DNA of 64,000 bases, from positions 3,534 to 67,533 of the forward strand of contig DHPM01000007.1 of NCBI GenBank assembly GCA_002410935.1, in the 5' to 3' direction. Of the stretch, positions 36,973 to 46,734 are shown one piece after another. A program made the translations under genes and the position numbers. A model generated the notes under the pieces. That model was not told the origin of the DNA. It searched no databases and was given only the letters and a program-made list of their open reading frames with translations. The number at the start of each line of letters is the position of its first letter. Position 1 is the first letter of the stretch. The DNA is from Caryophanales bacterium UBA5364 (lineage in GTDB: Bacteria; Bacillota_I; Bacilli_A; RF39; UBA660).

Positions 36973-39066
36973 ATGATGAGTGTACGTGAATATGCTGATG
37001 ATATGAATAAAACAGTGGAGGAAATATTAAGAAAGTGTAATGAACTTGGCATTTATTTATCAAATGAAGATGATATGTTAAGTGAAGAAAATATTGTTGA
37101 GTTGGATAATGTTTTAGCCAATGATGATAATGATATTGATGAAGAAATCGAAATCGTTCTTGATAGTAAAATTGTTAATAATGATGATGTTGTGGTAAAA
37201 GAAAAACTTAAGAAAAAGACCGATATTATCAAAAGGGGTACTAAAACAGAACTTGCTGACAAGAAAAAGGCAATGTATAAGAATAAAGAAAAACTAGTTT
37301 CAAATGCACCAGTTAATAATGAGAATGTTGTTTTATATAAAGAAAATATGACAATTGGGGAACTAGCTGACAGTTTAGGAGTAAGTGGTGCTGAATTAGT
37401 TAAAAAGTTATTTTCTTTAGGGATTATGGCTACCGTTAATAATAGTATTAGTTTTGAAAATGCGGAAATATTAATAGTGGATTATAATAAAGAACTAAAG
37501 AAGGAAGAAACTGCTGATGTAACTAATTTTGAAGAATTTGAAATCATTGATAATGAAGAAGATTTAATTGTTCGTCCACCAGTTGTTACTATTATGGGTC
37601 ACGTTGACCATGGGAAAACAACTTTACTTGATACAATTAGAAAGACTAGTGTTGCGGATAGTGAAGCTGGAGGTATTACTCAAGCAATTAGTGCTTATCA
37701 AACTAAATATAAGGATAAACCAATAACGTTCATTGATACTCCTGGTCACGCAGCATTCACTGAAATGCGTGCTCGTGGAGCTAATATTACTGATATTGTT
37801 ATAATAATAGTCGCAGCTGATGATGGTGTTATGCCTCAAACAAGAGAAGCGATTGACCATGCGAAAGCGGCTAATGTGCCAATTATTGTTGCTATTAATA
37901 AGATGGATAAACCAGAAGCAAATCCTGAACGTGTTATGACAGAACTTGCTGAATATGGTCTTACACCTGATATTTGGGGTGGAGATACATTATATAATCA
38001 AATTTCAGCTAAAGATGGAAAAGGTATTGAAGAATTATTAGAAAACATTTTATTAATTGCTGATATGCAAAATTATCGTGCTAATCCAAGCCGTTATGCG
38101 ATTGGAACCGTTATTGAATCAAGACTAGATAAGCATGTTGGACCAATTGTTACTGTTTTAGTTCAAAATGGTACATTAAGAATGGGAGATCCGATTGTTG
38201 TAGGTACTGCTTATGGTAAAGTAAGAACGCTTAAAAATGATCGTAATGAAGAAATAATGACAGCTCTTCCATCTGCTCCAGTTGAAATCACTGGACTAAA
38301 TGATACACCGAACTCTGGTGATAAATTTATGACTTTTGAAAGTGAAAAACAAGCTCGTAGTATTGGTGAACAAAGAAAATCTCAATCAAAACTTCGAGGA
38401 TTGACATGTAATACAGCTGTTACTTTAGATGAATTATTTGCTAAAATTCAAGAAGGAACTAAAGAAATAAATGTTATTATTAAAGCTGATGTTAATGGTA
38501 GTTGTGAAGCTGTTAAAAACTCTTTAGAAAAACTTGATGTTGAAGGTGTTAAAGTCAAAGTAATTAGAAGTAGTGTTGGAACCATTACCGAAAGTGATAT
38601 TGTTTTAGCAAAAGCTTCAAATGCTATTATAATTGGTTTTAATGTACGCCCAACTAATACAACTAAAGATTATGCTGCTGAAAACTGTGTTGAAATCCGT
38701 TTATACAACATTATCTATAAGGCAGTAGAAGAAATGGAAGCAGCAATGAAAGGTTTACTTGATCCAATTTATGAAGAAAAAGTATTAGGTACTGCTGAAG
38801 TAAGACAATTATTTAAGTTTTCGAAAGTTGGTACTATTGCTGGATCATATATTACAGAAGGATTAATTAGAAGAGATGCTAAAGCTAGAGTAATTAGAGA
38901 TGGTATTGTTATTTTTGACGGTAGTGTAAATTCTGTTCAAAGAGAAAAAGATACTGTTAAGGAAGTTAAAAAAGGTTTAGAATGTGGTATAACCATTGAA
39001 AATTATAATGATATTAAAGTCGGAGATATCATTGAAGCTTATGAAATGATCGAAATAAAAAGATAA
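36973..39066 (+). CDS. infB: Translation initiation factor IF-2
   Basis: A 697-residue GTPase that brings initiator tRNA to the 30S subunit. It has an acidic/basic N-terminal linker, an IF2-N domain ([20 protein letters not shown]), the G domain with [27 protein letters not shown] and [10 protein letters not shown], then domains II, III and IV. The ribosome site is AAGAGGTG; ATG 36973 or ATG 36976 may be used. Confidence 0.96.
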   Translation: MMSVREYADDMNKTVEEILRKCNELGIYLSNEDDMLSEENIVELDNVLANDDNDIDEEIEIVLDSKIVNNDDVVVKEKLKKKTDIIKRGTKTELADKKKAMYKNKEKLVSNAPVNNENVVLYKENMTIGELADSLGVSGAELVKKLFSLGIMATVNNSISFENAEILIVDYNKELKKEETADVTNFEEFEIIDNEEDLIVRPPVVTIMGHVDHGKTTLLDTIRKTSVADSEAGGITQAISAYQTKYKDKPITFIDTPGHAAFTEMRARGANITDIVIIIVAADDGVMPQTREAIDHAKAANVPIIVAINKMDKPEANPERVMTELAEYGLTPDIWGGDTLYNQISAKDGKGIEELLENILLIADMQNYRANPSRYAIGTVIESRLDKHVGPIVTVLVQNGTLRMGDPIVVGTAYGKVRTLKNDRNEEIMTALPSAPVEITGLNDTPNSGDKFMTFESEKQARSIGEQRKSQSKLRGLTCNTAVTLDELFAKIQEGTKEINVIIKADVNGSCEAVKNSLEKLDVEGVKVKVIRSSVGTITESDIVLAKASNAIIIGFNVRPTNTTKDYAAENCVEIRLYNIIYKAVEEMEAAMKGLLDPIYEEKVLGTAEVRQLFKFSKVGTIAGSYITEGLIRRDAKARVIRDGIVIFDGSVNSVQREKDTVKEVKKGLECGITIENYNDIKVGDIIEAYEMIEIKR

Positions 39067-39082
39067 ATTAAAGAGGTGGATT

Positions 39083-39448
39083 ATGAGCGTAAAGATAGAT
39101 AGAATTGCTACTAATATTCTTCGCGAAGTTAGTTACATTTTAGCTACTGAGATAAAAGATAATGATATTAAATTTGTTGTAGTTACTGATTGTAAAGTAA
39201 CAAATGATTTAAGTTTTGCTAAACTATATGTAACAGTATTAGATGAATCCAAAAAAATAGAAACGTTAAAAGCGTTAAATAATGCTAGTGGCTTCATTAG
39301 AAAAAAATTAGCTGAACGTATTGAAGTAAGACATATTCCAGAATTAACTTTTGTTTATGATGAATCAATTAAAAATGCTCAAAAAATTGAAGGTATTATT
39401 GAAAAAATACATAAAGGGGAAAATAATAATCAAAATGTTATTGATTAA
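39083..39448 (+). CDS. rbfA: 30S ribosome-binding factor RbfA
   Basis: A 121-residue KH-fold protein for 16S rRNA 5-prime end maturation and cold adaptation. Visible features are RIATNILREVSYILATEIKD, the DLSFAKLYVTVLD strand and VRHIPELTFVYDES. It is 16 bases after infB behind AAGAGGTG, in the standard nusA-infB-rbfA order. Confidence 0.93.
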   Translation: MSVKIDRIATNILREVSYILATEIKDNDIKFVVVTDCKVTNDLSFAKLYVTVLDESKKIETLKALNNASGFIRKKLAERIEVRHIPELTFVYDESIKNAQKIEGIIEKIHKGENNNQNVID

Positions 39449-39489
39449 TTTCATAATTTGTGTTATTATTTTTGAAAACAGGTGAATAA

Positions 39490-39660
39490 ATGATTAAAAT
39501 AACATCTATTTCAAATGATTATAAGAAAAAGCCTTATCGTGTTGAAAAAATTCAACCTGCATCACAAGCCAAATTTAATTTTGAGGACTTTCTTAAACAA
39601 TACGATAATCCAAACAAGAAAAAAGATGAAAATAATTTGATAAAGAAAAATAGAAAGTAA
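39490..39660 (+). CDS. Small hypothetical basic protein
   Basis: A 56-residue basic protein (MIKITSISNDYKKKPYRVEK; then FNFEDFLKQYDNPNKKK). It starts at ATG 39490 after CAGGTGA and ends just before the T-box. It is tightly placed in the intergenic space and has a credible ribosome site, but no family is recognised. Confidence 0.45.
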   Translation: MIKITSISNDYKKKPYRVEKIQPASQAKFNFEDFLKQYDNPNKKKDENNLIKKNRK

Positions 39661-39665
39661 TTATA

Positions 39666-39832
39666 TAATAGGTAATTAGAGAACTAATGGTGGTGAAAAT
39701 TAGTCAAAGTTATATAATGAATTACATATTTTGAATCAAATCGTTACTTGCGTTAAAAGGAAAGAGCATAAGTTATTATGAAATAGGGTGGTACCACGGT
39801 TATTCGTCCCTATATTTATAATAACTTTTTAT
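39666..39832 (+). promoter_or_regulatory. T-box riboswitch, probably tyrosine
   Basis: The T-box core AGGGTGGTACCACGG is at 39785-39799. The terminator arm AAGTTATTAT (39770-39779) pairs with ATAATAACTT (39818-39827), followed by a T-rich tract; the T-box core would form the competing antiterminator when bound by uncharged tRNA. Stem I parts (AGAGA, then CTAATGGTGGTGAAAATTAG) are at ~39677-39702. A TAC at 39723-39725 is a candidate specifier, which fits tyrosine and the tyrS gene downstream. deoC lies first after the switch. Confidence 0.85.
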
Positions 39833-39847
39833 TTTAGGAGGAATATT

Positions 39848-40501
39848 ATGAATGGTTGTATAGATCATACAAATTTAAAAATTGATGCTACTTTAAAGGA
39901 TATTGAAACATTATGTGATGAAGCTGTAAAAAACAACTTTATGGCTGTGTGTGTTTTTCCTTATTATGTACCATTAGCTAAAGAGTTACTAGAAGATACT
40001 AATGTCTTAGTTGATACGGTTATTGGTTTTCCATTAGGGATGAATACTACCGCTAGTAAGGTATATGAAGCTATTGATGCTATTGAAAATGGTGCTGATG
40101 AAGTTGATATGGTTATCAATATTGGAGCATTAAAAAATAAGGATTATGAATATATTAAAGAAGAAATTGAAGAAATCAGAGATGCTATTGATGGTAAAAC
40201 ATTAAAAGTAATTATTGAAACTTGTTATCTAACAAATGATGAAATTATTAAAATGACTGAAATATGTAATGAAACATTTGTTAATTATATAAAAACATCA
40301 ACGGGTTTTGGTGTATATGGTGCTAAAGTAGAAGATGTTGAATTAATCAATCAATATAAAAGTGAAACACTAGAAATAAAAGCTAGTGGTGGTATTAAAG
40401 ATTATGATACAGCAGTGAAAATGCTGGAAGCTGGAGCAACAAGAATTGGTACGAGTAGTGGAGTGAAAATAATGGGGAGTGTTGTAGATGAAACTGTTTG
40501 A
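39848..40501 (+). CDS. deoC: Deoxyribose-phosphate aldolase
   Basis: A 217-residue TIM-barrel class I aldolase that splits 2-deoxyribose-5-P to glyceraldehyde-3-P and acetaldehyde. Motifs are IDHTNLKIDAT, GFPLGMNTTASKVYEA, GADEVDMVINIG, the Schiff-base Lys in YIKTSTGFGVYGA, and IKASGGIKDYDTA. ATG 39848 follows AGGAGG; longer in-frame starts fall in the T-box terminator. It overlaps tyrS by 14 bases, so it is coupled to a tRNA synthetase and under its T-box, which is unusual for this enzyme. Confidence 0.93.
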   Translation: MNGCIDHTNLKIDATLKDIETLCDEAVKNNFMAVCVFPYYVPLAKELLEDTNVLVDTVIGFPLGMNTTASKVYEAIDAIENGADEVDMVINIGALKNKDYEYIKEEIEEIRDAIDGKTLKVIIETCYLTNDEIIKMTEICNETFVNYIKTSTGFGVYGAKVEDVELINQYKSETLEIKASGGIKDYDTAVKMLEAGATRIGTSSGVKIMGSVVDETV

Positions 40502-41717
40502 TGAATTAAAATGGAGAGGGCTAATTGAAGATATTTCAAGTCCTGATTTAGAAGAAAAATTAAATAATGGTGGGATAACCTTTTATATAGGAACTGATCC
40601 TACTGGAGATAGTTTACATATTGGTCATTACTCAAGTTTCTTAATGGCTAAAAGGTTAAAAGATGCTGGTCATCACCCGATTCTTTTAGTAGGTGGGGCT
40701 ACTGGTTTAATAGGAGATCCTAAACCTAATGCTGAACGACCAATGATTACTAAAGAGGAATTAGAATATAATTATATAAAACTGCGTAAACAAGTTGAAG
40801 ATATATTTGGTTTTGAAGTAGTTAATAATTATGATTGGTCAAAGGATATTAATTTTATTGATTACTTAAGAGATTATGGAAAGTATTTTAGTCTTAACTA
40901 TATGCTATCTAAAGAAACAGTTAAAAGTAGATTAGATATAGGTATTACTTATACTGAATTTTCGTATATGATTATGCAAGCGTTAGACTTCTTATGGTTA
41001 TTTGAACACAAAAATTGTACAATGCAAATTGGTGGTCAAGATCAATGGGGAAATATTACTGCTGGTATTGAATTAACTCGTAAAAAAATAGGTCAAGAAG
41101 TATATGGTTTAACTATGCCACTTATTACTAAAAGTGATGGCACTAAATTTGGAAAAAGTGAAGGTAATGCCGTTTGGTTAGATAAAGATAAGACCTCGCC
41201 TTATGAATTATATCAATTTTTAATTAATTCAGAGGATGATAAAGTTATTGAATATTTAAAAAAATTAACTTTTTTACCAGTCGAAGAAATAGAAGCTTTA
41301 GAGGAATCTCTTAAAGCAGAACCTCATTTAAGATTACCACATCAAAAGTTAGCTGAAGAAGTAATAACTTTCTTACATGGTAAGGAAGAATATGATAACG
41401 CAGTAAGAATTAGTGAATCATTATTTAATGGTAATATTAAAGATTTATCAGTAAAAGAAATATTACCTGCGTTTAAAGATTTACCAAACTTTATAATTAA
41501 AGAGGAAAAATCTATTTTAGATATCTTAGTTGATAATGATATTTGTTCAAGTCGTAGAGAAGCGAGAGAACTTATATCAAGTTCTTCAATTACAATTAAT
41601 GATGAAAAAGTAACTGACGAGAATATGTTAGTTACTAAGGATATTGCGATAGAAGGAATTCTAATTATTATTAAAAGAGGTAAAAAGAAATATTACCTTG
41701 GTAAGTTTGAAAAATAA
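40488..41717 (+). CDS. tyrS: Tyrosyl-tRNA synthetase
   Basis: A 409-residue class I synthetase. The HIGH motif is in DSLHIGHYSSF, GGQDQWGNIT is the tyrosine/ATP site, KFGKSEGNAVWLD replaces KMSKS, and an S4-type RNA-binding domain ends the protein (SSRREARELISSSSITIND). Translation is coupled to deoC (14-base overlap), and transcription is likely set by the upstream T-box. A terminator follows. Confidence 0.95.
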   Translation: MKLFDELKWRGLIEDISSPDLEEKLNNGGITFYIGTDPTGDSLHIGHYSSFLMAKRLKDAGHHPILLVGGATGLIGDPKPNAERPMITKEELEYNYIKLRKQVEDIFGFEVVNNYDWSKDINFIDYLRDYGKYFSLNYMLSKETVKSRLDIGITYTEFSYMIMQALDFLWLFEHKNCTMQIGGQDQWGNITAGIELTRKKIGQEVYGLTMPLITKSDGTKFGKSEGNAVWLDKDKTSPYELYQFLINSEDDKVIEYLKKLTFLPVEEIEALEESLKAEPHLRLPHQKLAEEVITFLHGKEEYDNAVRISESLFNGNIKDLSVKEILPAFKDLPNFIIKEEKSILDILVDNDICSSRREARELISSSSITINDEKVTDENMLVTKDIAIEGILIIIKRGKKKYYLGKFEK

Positions 41718-41720
41718 TAA

Positions 41721-41747
41721 AAAGATACTTAATGGTATCTTTTTTTG
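41721..41747 (+). terminator. Terminator of deoC-tyrS
   Basis: AAAGATAC (41721-41728) pairs with GTATCTTT (41735-41742), then Ts. Confidence 0.85.
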
Positions 41748-41795
41748 TATAAAAAAATACATTGAAATTTATTCAATGTATTTAATATAAGCTTA

Positions 41796-42398
41796 TTATT
41801 TATTGTAGAATTCAACAATAAGTGCTTCATTAATATCAGCGTTTAATTCGCTTCTTTCAGGGTATCTAACAAAAGTACCTGTCATTGAAGCATCATCAAA
41901 TGTAACAAACTCAACACGGTTATTTAAAGCTTCTAAAGATGATTTAACAACTGTTAATTCTTTTGATCTTTCTTTTAAACCAATAACATCGCCTGGTTTA
42001 ACACGATAAGATGGAATATCAACTTTATTACCATTAACAGTAACATGACCATGGTTAACTAATTGTCTTGCAGCATTTCTTGTAGAAGCAAATCCAATAC
42101 GATAAACGACATTGTCTAAACGACTTTCAAGAAGTTTTAAGAAATCTTCACCATGAACACCTTTTAGTTTTCCAGCATCTAAGAAAGTTTTCTTAAATTG
42201 CTTTTCAGATAATCCATACATAAATCTAACTTTTTGTTTTTCTTGTAATTGAATACCATAGTTAGATAATTTTTTACCACGTTTTTTACCATGTTGTCCT
42301 GGAATATATGGCTTTCTAGCAATATCTTTACCAGTTTCTAAAATTGAAAAACCTAAACGACGGCTTTTACGAAAACTTGGTCCTGTGTATCTTGACAT
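41796..42398 (-). CDS. rpsD: Small-subunit ribosomal protein uS4
   Basis: A 200-residue primary 16S rRNA-binding protein. It starts [19 protein letters not shown], has [20 protein letters not shown] and an S4 domain ([19 protein letters not shown]). No zinc-type N-terminal cysteines are present. It stands alone behind AAGGAGG with a long leader and strong promoter, as in Firmicutes where rpsD is a separate, autoregulated unit. Confidence 0.96.
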   Translation of the reverse strand: MSRYTGPSFRKSRRLGFSILETGKDIARKPYIPGQHGKKRGKKLSNYGIQLQEKQKVRFMYGLSEKQFKKTFLDAGKLKGVHGEDFLKLLESRLDNVVYRIGFASTRNAARQLVNHGHVTVNGNKVDIPSYRVKPGDVIGLKERSKELTVVKSSLEALNNRVEFVTFDDASMTGTFVRYPERSELNADINEALIVEFYNK

Positions 42399-42558
42399 AA
42401 TATCCTCCTTTTCTATATTGCGAATAGATCGAGGCCTTCAGTCAGATTATAGGGTGTACTATTTTAATATCTTCGCTTTGCAGCATAAGTTACACAATAA
42501 CCCCTAAAGGTAATAAACACGTTATAATCTTCTAAATGGCGCTGCTAGATACATCGCA
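42399..42558 (-). ncRNA. Structured leader of rpsD, candidate S4 autoregulatory RNA
   Basis: About 160 bases between the promoter and rpsD contain no ORF but several local complementary segments. In Firmicutes, rpsD leaders form a pseudoknotted S4-binding element (Rfam S4 leader). The assignment rests on position and length; I did not fold the sequence. Confidence 0.5.
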
Positions 42559-42564
42559 CTACTA

Positions 42565-42593
42565 ATTATATTAGTTTTTATATAAATAGTCAA
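42565..42593 (-). promoter_or_regulatory. SigA promoter of rpsD
   Basis: On the minus strand: TTGACT (42593-42588), 17-base spacer, TATAAT (42570-42565). Confidence 0.85.
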
Positions 42594-42599
42594 TGATAA

Positions 42600-43535
42600 T
42601 TAACTATTTATTTTACTTTTTTGATGTTTATGCTTAGAATATTGTAATGTTTTATCAATACCATTTAAACAAATACCTTTTATAGGTTGAACAATACTTG
42701 TTTTAAGGTTAGTTTTTCTAATATATTCTTTAATTAATTTTTGGAGACTAGTTAATTGATCCATGCTTAAGTGATCAAAATCATAATTATGTTTAACTAA
42801 ATAATGATATAAACTACTAGGTAATTTATCAGCATCTTGGATTAATAAATCCTTATTGATCATGATTTTACCATTACTAACATAGTAATAATCATTATCA
42901 ATACTGGAATATATTTCATGTAACTCATCAAAACTACCTTTTGTAATATTTGATACTTTATTAGGATCTTCCATTTTGGCATACATTCTAATATCTCCAT
43001 TATATGATAAAGAACAAATTTTATAATATAAATCATTAAGGCTATTTTGGTCGTTTTCTAGTAATAATAATGCTACCTTTAAAGCGTTCTCTTGATTTAA
43101 TTTAATAGCTTTATCTAATAAGTTATCACTTTTTATAAGTTGGACAGCCTTTTGCAATCTTCCTGCTAAGTAACCATTTTTCCAGGTTACTAAGTCCTCA
43201 ATTAAGTTATTATAGTCAATAACTCCAAGTTTAAAGCTTTGGTTTTTATACTTTAAATATGCAAGATAATTAATATCAGTTCCCCAATGATATAGCTTTG
43301 GAAGTTGATTAAATATTTTGTTTCCAAGTTTAGAATAATCATTAGGATTAAGCATATAATTTTCTTGATGCCACTTTTCTTGATTTTCGACTGCTAAAAT
43401 TAAATCAATTTGTTTTTTAGAGCCTATGTCTCCTGCTTGCCTTTTAATGGCAGAACCATAACCAATAATATCCATCACTTCTGGCTTGGTAGAAATATAT
43501 TCATTTACTATTTCGGTAACCTTATTGTTATCCAT
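42600..43535 (-). CDS. Tam41/Mmp37-like nucleotidyltransferase (putative CDP-DAG synthase)
   Basis: A 311-residue protein with no signal or membrane segment. GYGSAIKRQ (~residues 25-33), then QIDLILAVENQEKWHQENYM and LNPNDYSKL, and later YNNLIEDLVTWKNGYLAGRL followed by QKAV, reproduce the signature of mitochondrial Tam41 (GYGSGVF-Q, D-I--V, WH--N---NP-HYS, L-EDL--W---Y-AGRL-K-V). In mitochondria Tam41 makes CDP-diacylglycerol from phosphatidate and CTP for cardiolipin synthesis. A bacterial copy could supply CDP-DAG here. It stands alone with a GGGGGAG ribosome site. Fold match is strong by eye; activity is inferred. Confidence 0.75.
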   Translation of the reverse strand: MDNNKVTEIVNEYISTKPEVMDIIGYGSAIKRQAGDIGSKKQIDLILAVENQEKWHQENYMLNPNDYSKLGNKIFNQLPKLYHWGTDINYLAYLKYKNQSFKLGVIDYNNLIEDLVTWKNGYLAGRLQKAVQLIKSDNLLDKAIKLNQENALKVALLLLENDQNSLNDLYYKICSLSYNGDIRMYAKMEDPNKVSNITKGSFDELHEIYSSIDNDYYYVSNGKIMINKDLLIQDADKLPSSLYHYLVKHNYDFDHLSMDQLTSLQKLIKEYIRKTNLKTSIVQPIKGICLNGIDKTLQYSKHKHQKSKINS

Positions 43536-43675
43536 TCATATCTCCCCCTAAAAGATAATATTTATTATAATTAATTTTATGTTATAAGTCAAATAAAATA
43601 TAATAGAACCTTTTATCAAAAAGGGGTGCAAAAAAAGTCGAAAATGTGATATTATTATTATAGTGAGGTGGAAGA

Positions 43676-45403
43676 ATGGATGGAGTAACATTAATATCAA
43701 TTACCTTATTCTTTATTACTGTTATTATGGTAGTAGTAGTTTTAAATGTGATACAAAATTTTAAAAATAATAAAATCAAAAAACATATTGATGAACTTGA
43801 TATCGAAAAGAATAAAATAGACAGCGCTCCAATCATGCCGGAACTTGCTAAGATTGAATCTTTTTTAAAGAATGAAAAACTAGAAGTTATGTATAATGAA
43901 TGGAAAGAAAGGCTACAATATATTAAAAGTGCCCAAATACCAAAGTTGACGGAAATGATTTTAGAAGCTGAGTATTCATTATCGCAAATGGATTATAAAG
44001 GAACCCTTTGTAAAATGGCTAAACTAGAATTAGAAATATATAAAGTTCGTACTAATTCAGAATTTTTAATGGATGAAATAAAAGAAATCACAACAAGCGA
44101 AGAAAAGAATAGAGCAATTATTACTAAATTAAAAATTACATATCGTGAATTATTTCAAAAGTTTACTGAAACTCGTAGTGAGTATGGCGATATTGCTAAA
44201 TCAATTTCATTACAATTTGAAAATATTGCTAAAAGATTTGAAGATTTTGAACATGTCATGGAAAACAATGAATATACCGAAGTAACTCAAATAATTAAGG
44301 CAATTGATGAAATGTTAAAACATATGGCGATTGTTATTGAGGAAATACCGGCAATTGTTTTACTAGCTACTAATGTTTTACCAAGTAGAATTAAGGAAGC
44401 AGAAGAAATTTATAAAAAAATGGTTAATGGTGGTTATCCATTAGATTATTTAAATATTGAATATAATATTTCGGAAGCCGATAAAAAAATTAATGATGTT
44501 ATGGTTCGTAGTCGTGTTTTAAACTTAGAAGATAGTTTATTTGAATTAAAAGTATTATTAGATTATTTTGATTCATTGTTTAATGATTTTGAAAAAGAAA
44601 GAATAAATCGTCAAACTTATGAGGAAACAAATATTTCGTTTGCTAAAAAACTTAATAAGATTAATGGTTTAATTACTGATATTTTTAGTCAAATAGAAGA
44701 TATTAAAACGGTATATAATTTATCTAAAGAAGATATGGATTTATTAGTCAGTATTAGAGAAGAATTAAAAGGATTAAATGCTGATTACAAAATATTAATT
44801 GATCATACAAGTAATGATACTTTTGCTTATTCTAAATTAATTAAAGAAATTGAAATATTAGTTTTAAAATTAGCGTCAATTGAAGATCGTTTAGATAATT
44901 CATTAGATGCTATTAGTAGCATGAAAGAAGATGAAGTCAGAGCAAGACAACAATTAGAAGAAGTTAAGTTGTTATTAAAAGATTCTAAGACTAAGATTAG
45001 AGAATATAATTTACCTGTTGTCCCTAAAACTTATTATGTGGAATTAAATGAAGCACAAAGTGCTATTAGAGAAATTGTTAAAGAACTAGAACGTAAACCA
45101 ATTACAATTAGCGTTTTAAATACAAGAGTTGATACCGCTAGAGATTTAGTTTTAAAATTATTTACTAAAACAAAAGAAATAATGAAAACAGCTATGTTCG
45201 CTGAAATGGCTATTGTCTATGGTAATCGTTATCGCTCAGCTATTGATGGTGTCGATCATCATCTAACTAGTTCTGAAATGTTATTCTTTAGAGGTGAATA
45301 TCAAAAATCATTAGAATTAACGATCAATACTTTAAATAAAGTTGAACCTGGTATTTATAACAAGTTATTAAAGTTATATGGTAATGAAAAAACAATTAAT
45401 TAA
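43676..45403 (+). CDS. ezrA: Septation ring formation regulator EzrA
   Basis: A 575-residue protein with one N-terminal membrane helix (LISITLFFITVIMVVVVLNV) and a long cytoplasmic part made of spectrin-like coiled-coil repeats. The start of the soluble part (ELAKIESFLKNEKLEVMYNE, WKERLQYIKSAQIPKL) fits EzrA, which binds FtsZ and tunes septum placement. It is found in Bacilli and supports that affiliation. ATG 43676 follows GAGGTGG; the gene is monocistronic with its own terminator. Confidence 0.86.
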   Translation: MDGVTLISITLFFITVIMVVVVLNVIQNFKNNKIKKHIDELDIEKNKIDSAPIMPELAKIESFLKNEKLEVMYNEWKERLQYIKSAQIPKLTEMILEAEYSLSQMDYKGTLCKMAKLELEIYKVRTNSEFLMDEIKEITTSEEKNRAIITKLKITYRELFQKFTETRSEYGDIAKSISLQFENIAKRFEDFEHVMENNEYTEVTQIIKAIDEMLKHMAIVIEEIPAIVLLATNVLPSRIKEAEEIYKKMVNGGYPLDYLNIEYNISEADKKINDVMVRSRVLNLEDSLFELKVLLDYFDSLFNDFEKERINRQTYEETNISFAKKLNKINGLITDIFSQIEDIKTVYNLSKEDMDLLVSIREELKGLNADYKILIDHTSNDTFAYSKLIKEIEILVLKLASIEDRLDNSLDAISSMKEDEVRARQQLEEVKLLLKDSKTKIREYNLPVVPKTYYVELNEAQSAIREIVKELERKPITISVLNTRVDTARDLVLKLFTKTKEIMKTAMFAEMAIVYGNRYRSAIDGVDHHLTSSEMLFFRGEYQKSLELTINTLNKVEPGIYNKLLKLYGNEKTIN

Positions 45404-45430
45404 ATAAATTTTTAAAAATTTAAAATAATA

Positions 45431-45462
45431 AAAATAGTATTTCCAAAGAGATACTATTTTTT
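45431..45462 (+). terminator. Terminator of ezrA
   Basis: AAAATAGTAT (45431-45440) pairs with ATACTATTTT (45451-45460), followed by Ts. Confidence 0.85.
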
Positions 45463-45502
45463 ATTAATATTTATTATGATATAATTAACACTGGGTGATA
45501 TT

Positions 45503-46681
45503 ATGGACAGATTAATATTAATTAAATATGGAGAATTAACGACTAAAAAAGCTAATCGTAACTTTTTTATTAAAATGTTAGAAAACAATATTTTAAATGT
45601 CTTAAAAGATTATAAAGTAAAAATTATTAAAGACCGAGTTAGAATGTATATTGAGGTAGAAAATATTTATATTGATGAAGTTGTTTCTTTATTAACTAAG
45701 ATATTTGGAATTCATGGTATAGTCATATGCTATCCAGTAAATACTAATATTGAAGAGATTGAGAACGCTGTTTTAAAAATTGTTGAAAAAGAACAATTTA
45801 ATACTTTTAAAGTTGATACTAAAAGAGCAGACAAATCTTTTCCTATTCATACCATGGAATTTAATAATAGAATTGGTGGATTAATTTTAAAAAATTTTAC
45901 TTGCAAAGTAGATGTTCACCATCCTGAGTTATTACTAAGAATTGAAATTAGAACTGAAGGAACTTTCATTTATACTGGTGAAATAAAGGGTAGTGGTGGA
46001 TATCCAGTAGGAATTCAAGGTAAAGGTATGTTAATGCTTAGTGGAGGTATAGATAGTCCTGTTGCTGGATATTTAGCCTTAAAAAGAGGTGTTGATCTTG
46101 AATGTATGTATTTTGAGTCACCTCCACATACTAGTGAAAAGGCTAAAAACAAAGTTATTGAATTAGCTAATATTTTAAATAATTATTCTGGTAATATTGT
46201 TGTACATATTGTACCTTTTACAACATTACAAGAAAGTATATATAAAAATGTTCCTTCTAGTTATATGATAACCATTATGAGAAGAATGATGTATCGTATA
46301 TGCGAGGGATATGCTAAATTAAGAAAATGCGATATCATCATTAATGGCGAAAGTATTGGTCAAGTCGCAAGTCAAACCATAACTAGTATGTCAGTTATTA
46401 ATAATGTAACTAATATGCCAGTTATTAGACCGGTTGCATGCATGGATAAATTAGAAATAATTGATGTTGCTAATAAAATTCAAACATATGAAACAAGTAT
46501 TTTACCTTATGAGGATTGTTGTACGATTTTTTTACCAAAACATCCTGTCATTAATCCTGATTTAGAAAAGTGTATTGAGTATGAATCAAGATTCAATTAT
46601 GAATCATTAATTGATGAATGTATCGCAAATATAGAAACGATTAAAAACTTAAAAGGTAATGATTATAAAGACCTTTTATAA
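45503..46681 (+). CDS. thiI: tRNA 4-thiouridine synthetase ThiI
   Basis: A 392-residue enzyme for s4U8 formation in tRNA (and sulfur relay). N-terminal ferredoxin-like part (ILIKYGELTTKKANRNFFIK), THUMP domain, and PP-loop ATP site LMLSGGIDSPVAGYLALKRG. The catalytic Cys lies in the C-terminal part (YEDCCTIFLPKHP). As in Bacilli there is no rhodanese extension, so a separate cysteine desulfurase would hand over sulfur; none is in the window. Confidence 0.94.
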   Translation: MDRLILIKYGELTTKKANRNFFIKMLENNILNVLKDYKVKIIKDRVRMYIEVENIYIDEVVSLLTKIFGIHGIVICYPVNTNIEEIENAVLKIVEKEQFNTFKVDTKRADKSFPIHTMEFNNRIGGLILKNFTCKVDVHHPELLLRIEIRTEGTFIYTGEIKGSGGYPVGIQGKGMLMLSGGIDSPVAGYLALKRGVDLECMYFESPPHTSEKAKNKVIELANILNNYSGNIVVHIVPFTTLQESIYKNVPSSYMITIMRRMMYRICEGYAKLRKCDIIINGESIGQVASQTITSMSVINNVTNMPVIRPVACMDKLEIIDVANKIQTYETSILPYEDCCTIFLPKHPVINPDLEKCIEYESRFNYESLIDECIANIETIKNLKGNDYKDLL

Positions 46682-46713
46682 GCCATAAATTACCACTTAT
46701 AAAAACACTGAAT

Positions 46714-46734
46714 GTACACATGATATTAGTGTAC
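46714..46734 (+). promoter_or_regulatory. Inverted repeat before the spore-protein gene
   Basis: GTACAC (46714-46719) and GTGTAC (46729-46734) flank 9 bases and end right at the AGGAGG ribosome site of the SASP gene. GAATGTA at 46710-46716 is a possible but weak SigG -35-like element. It may be an operator or an mRNA hairpin that hides the ribosome site. Confidence 0.35.

Noticed and set aside
39746-39748. TAC in CGTTACTTGCG as the T-box specifier
   Set aside because: It sits in the segment after Stem I that is typical of T-box linkers; the TAC at 39723 is better placed.
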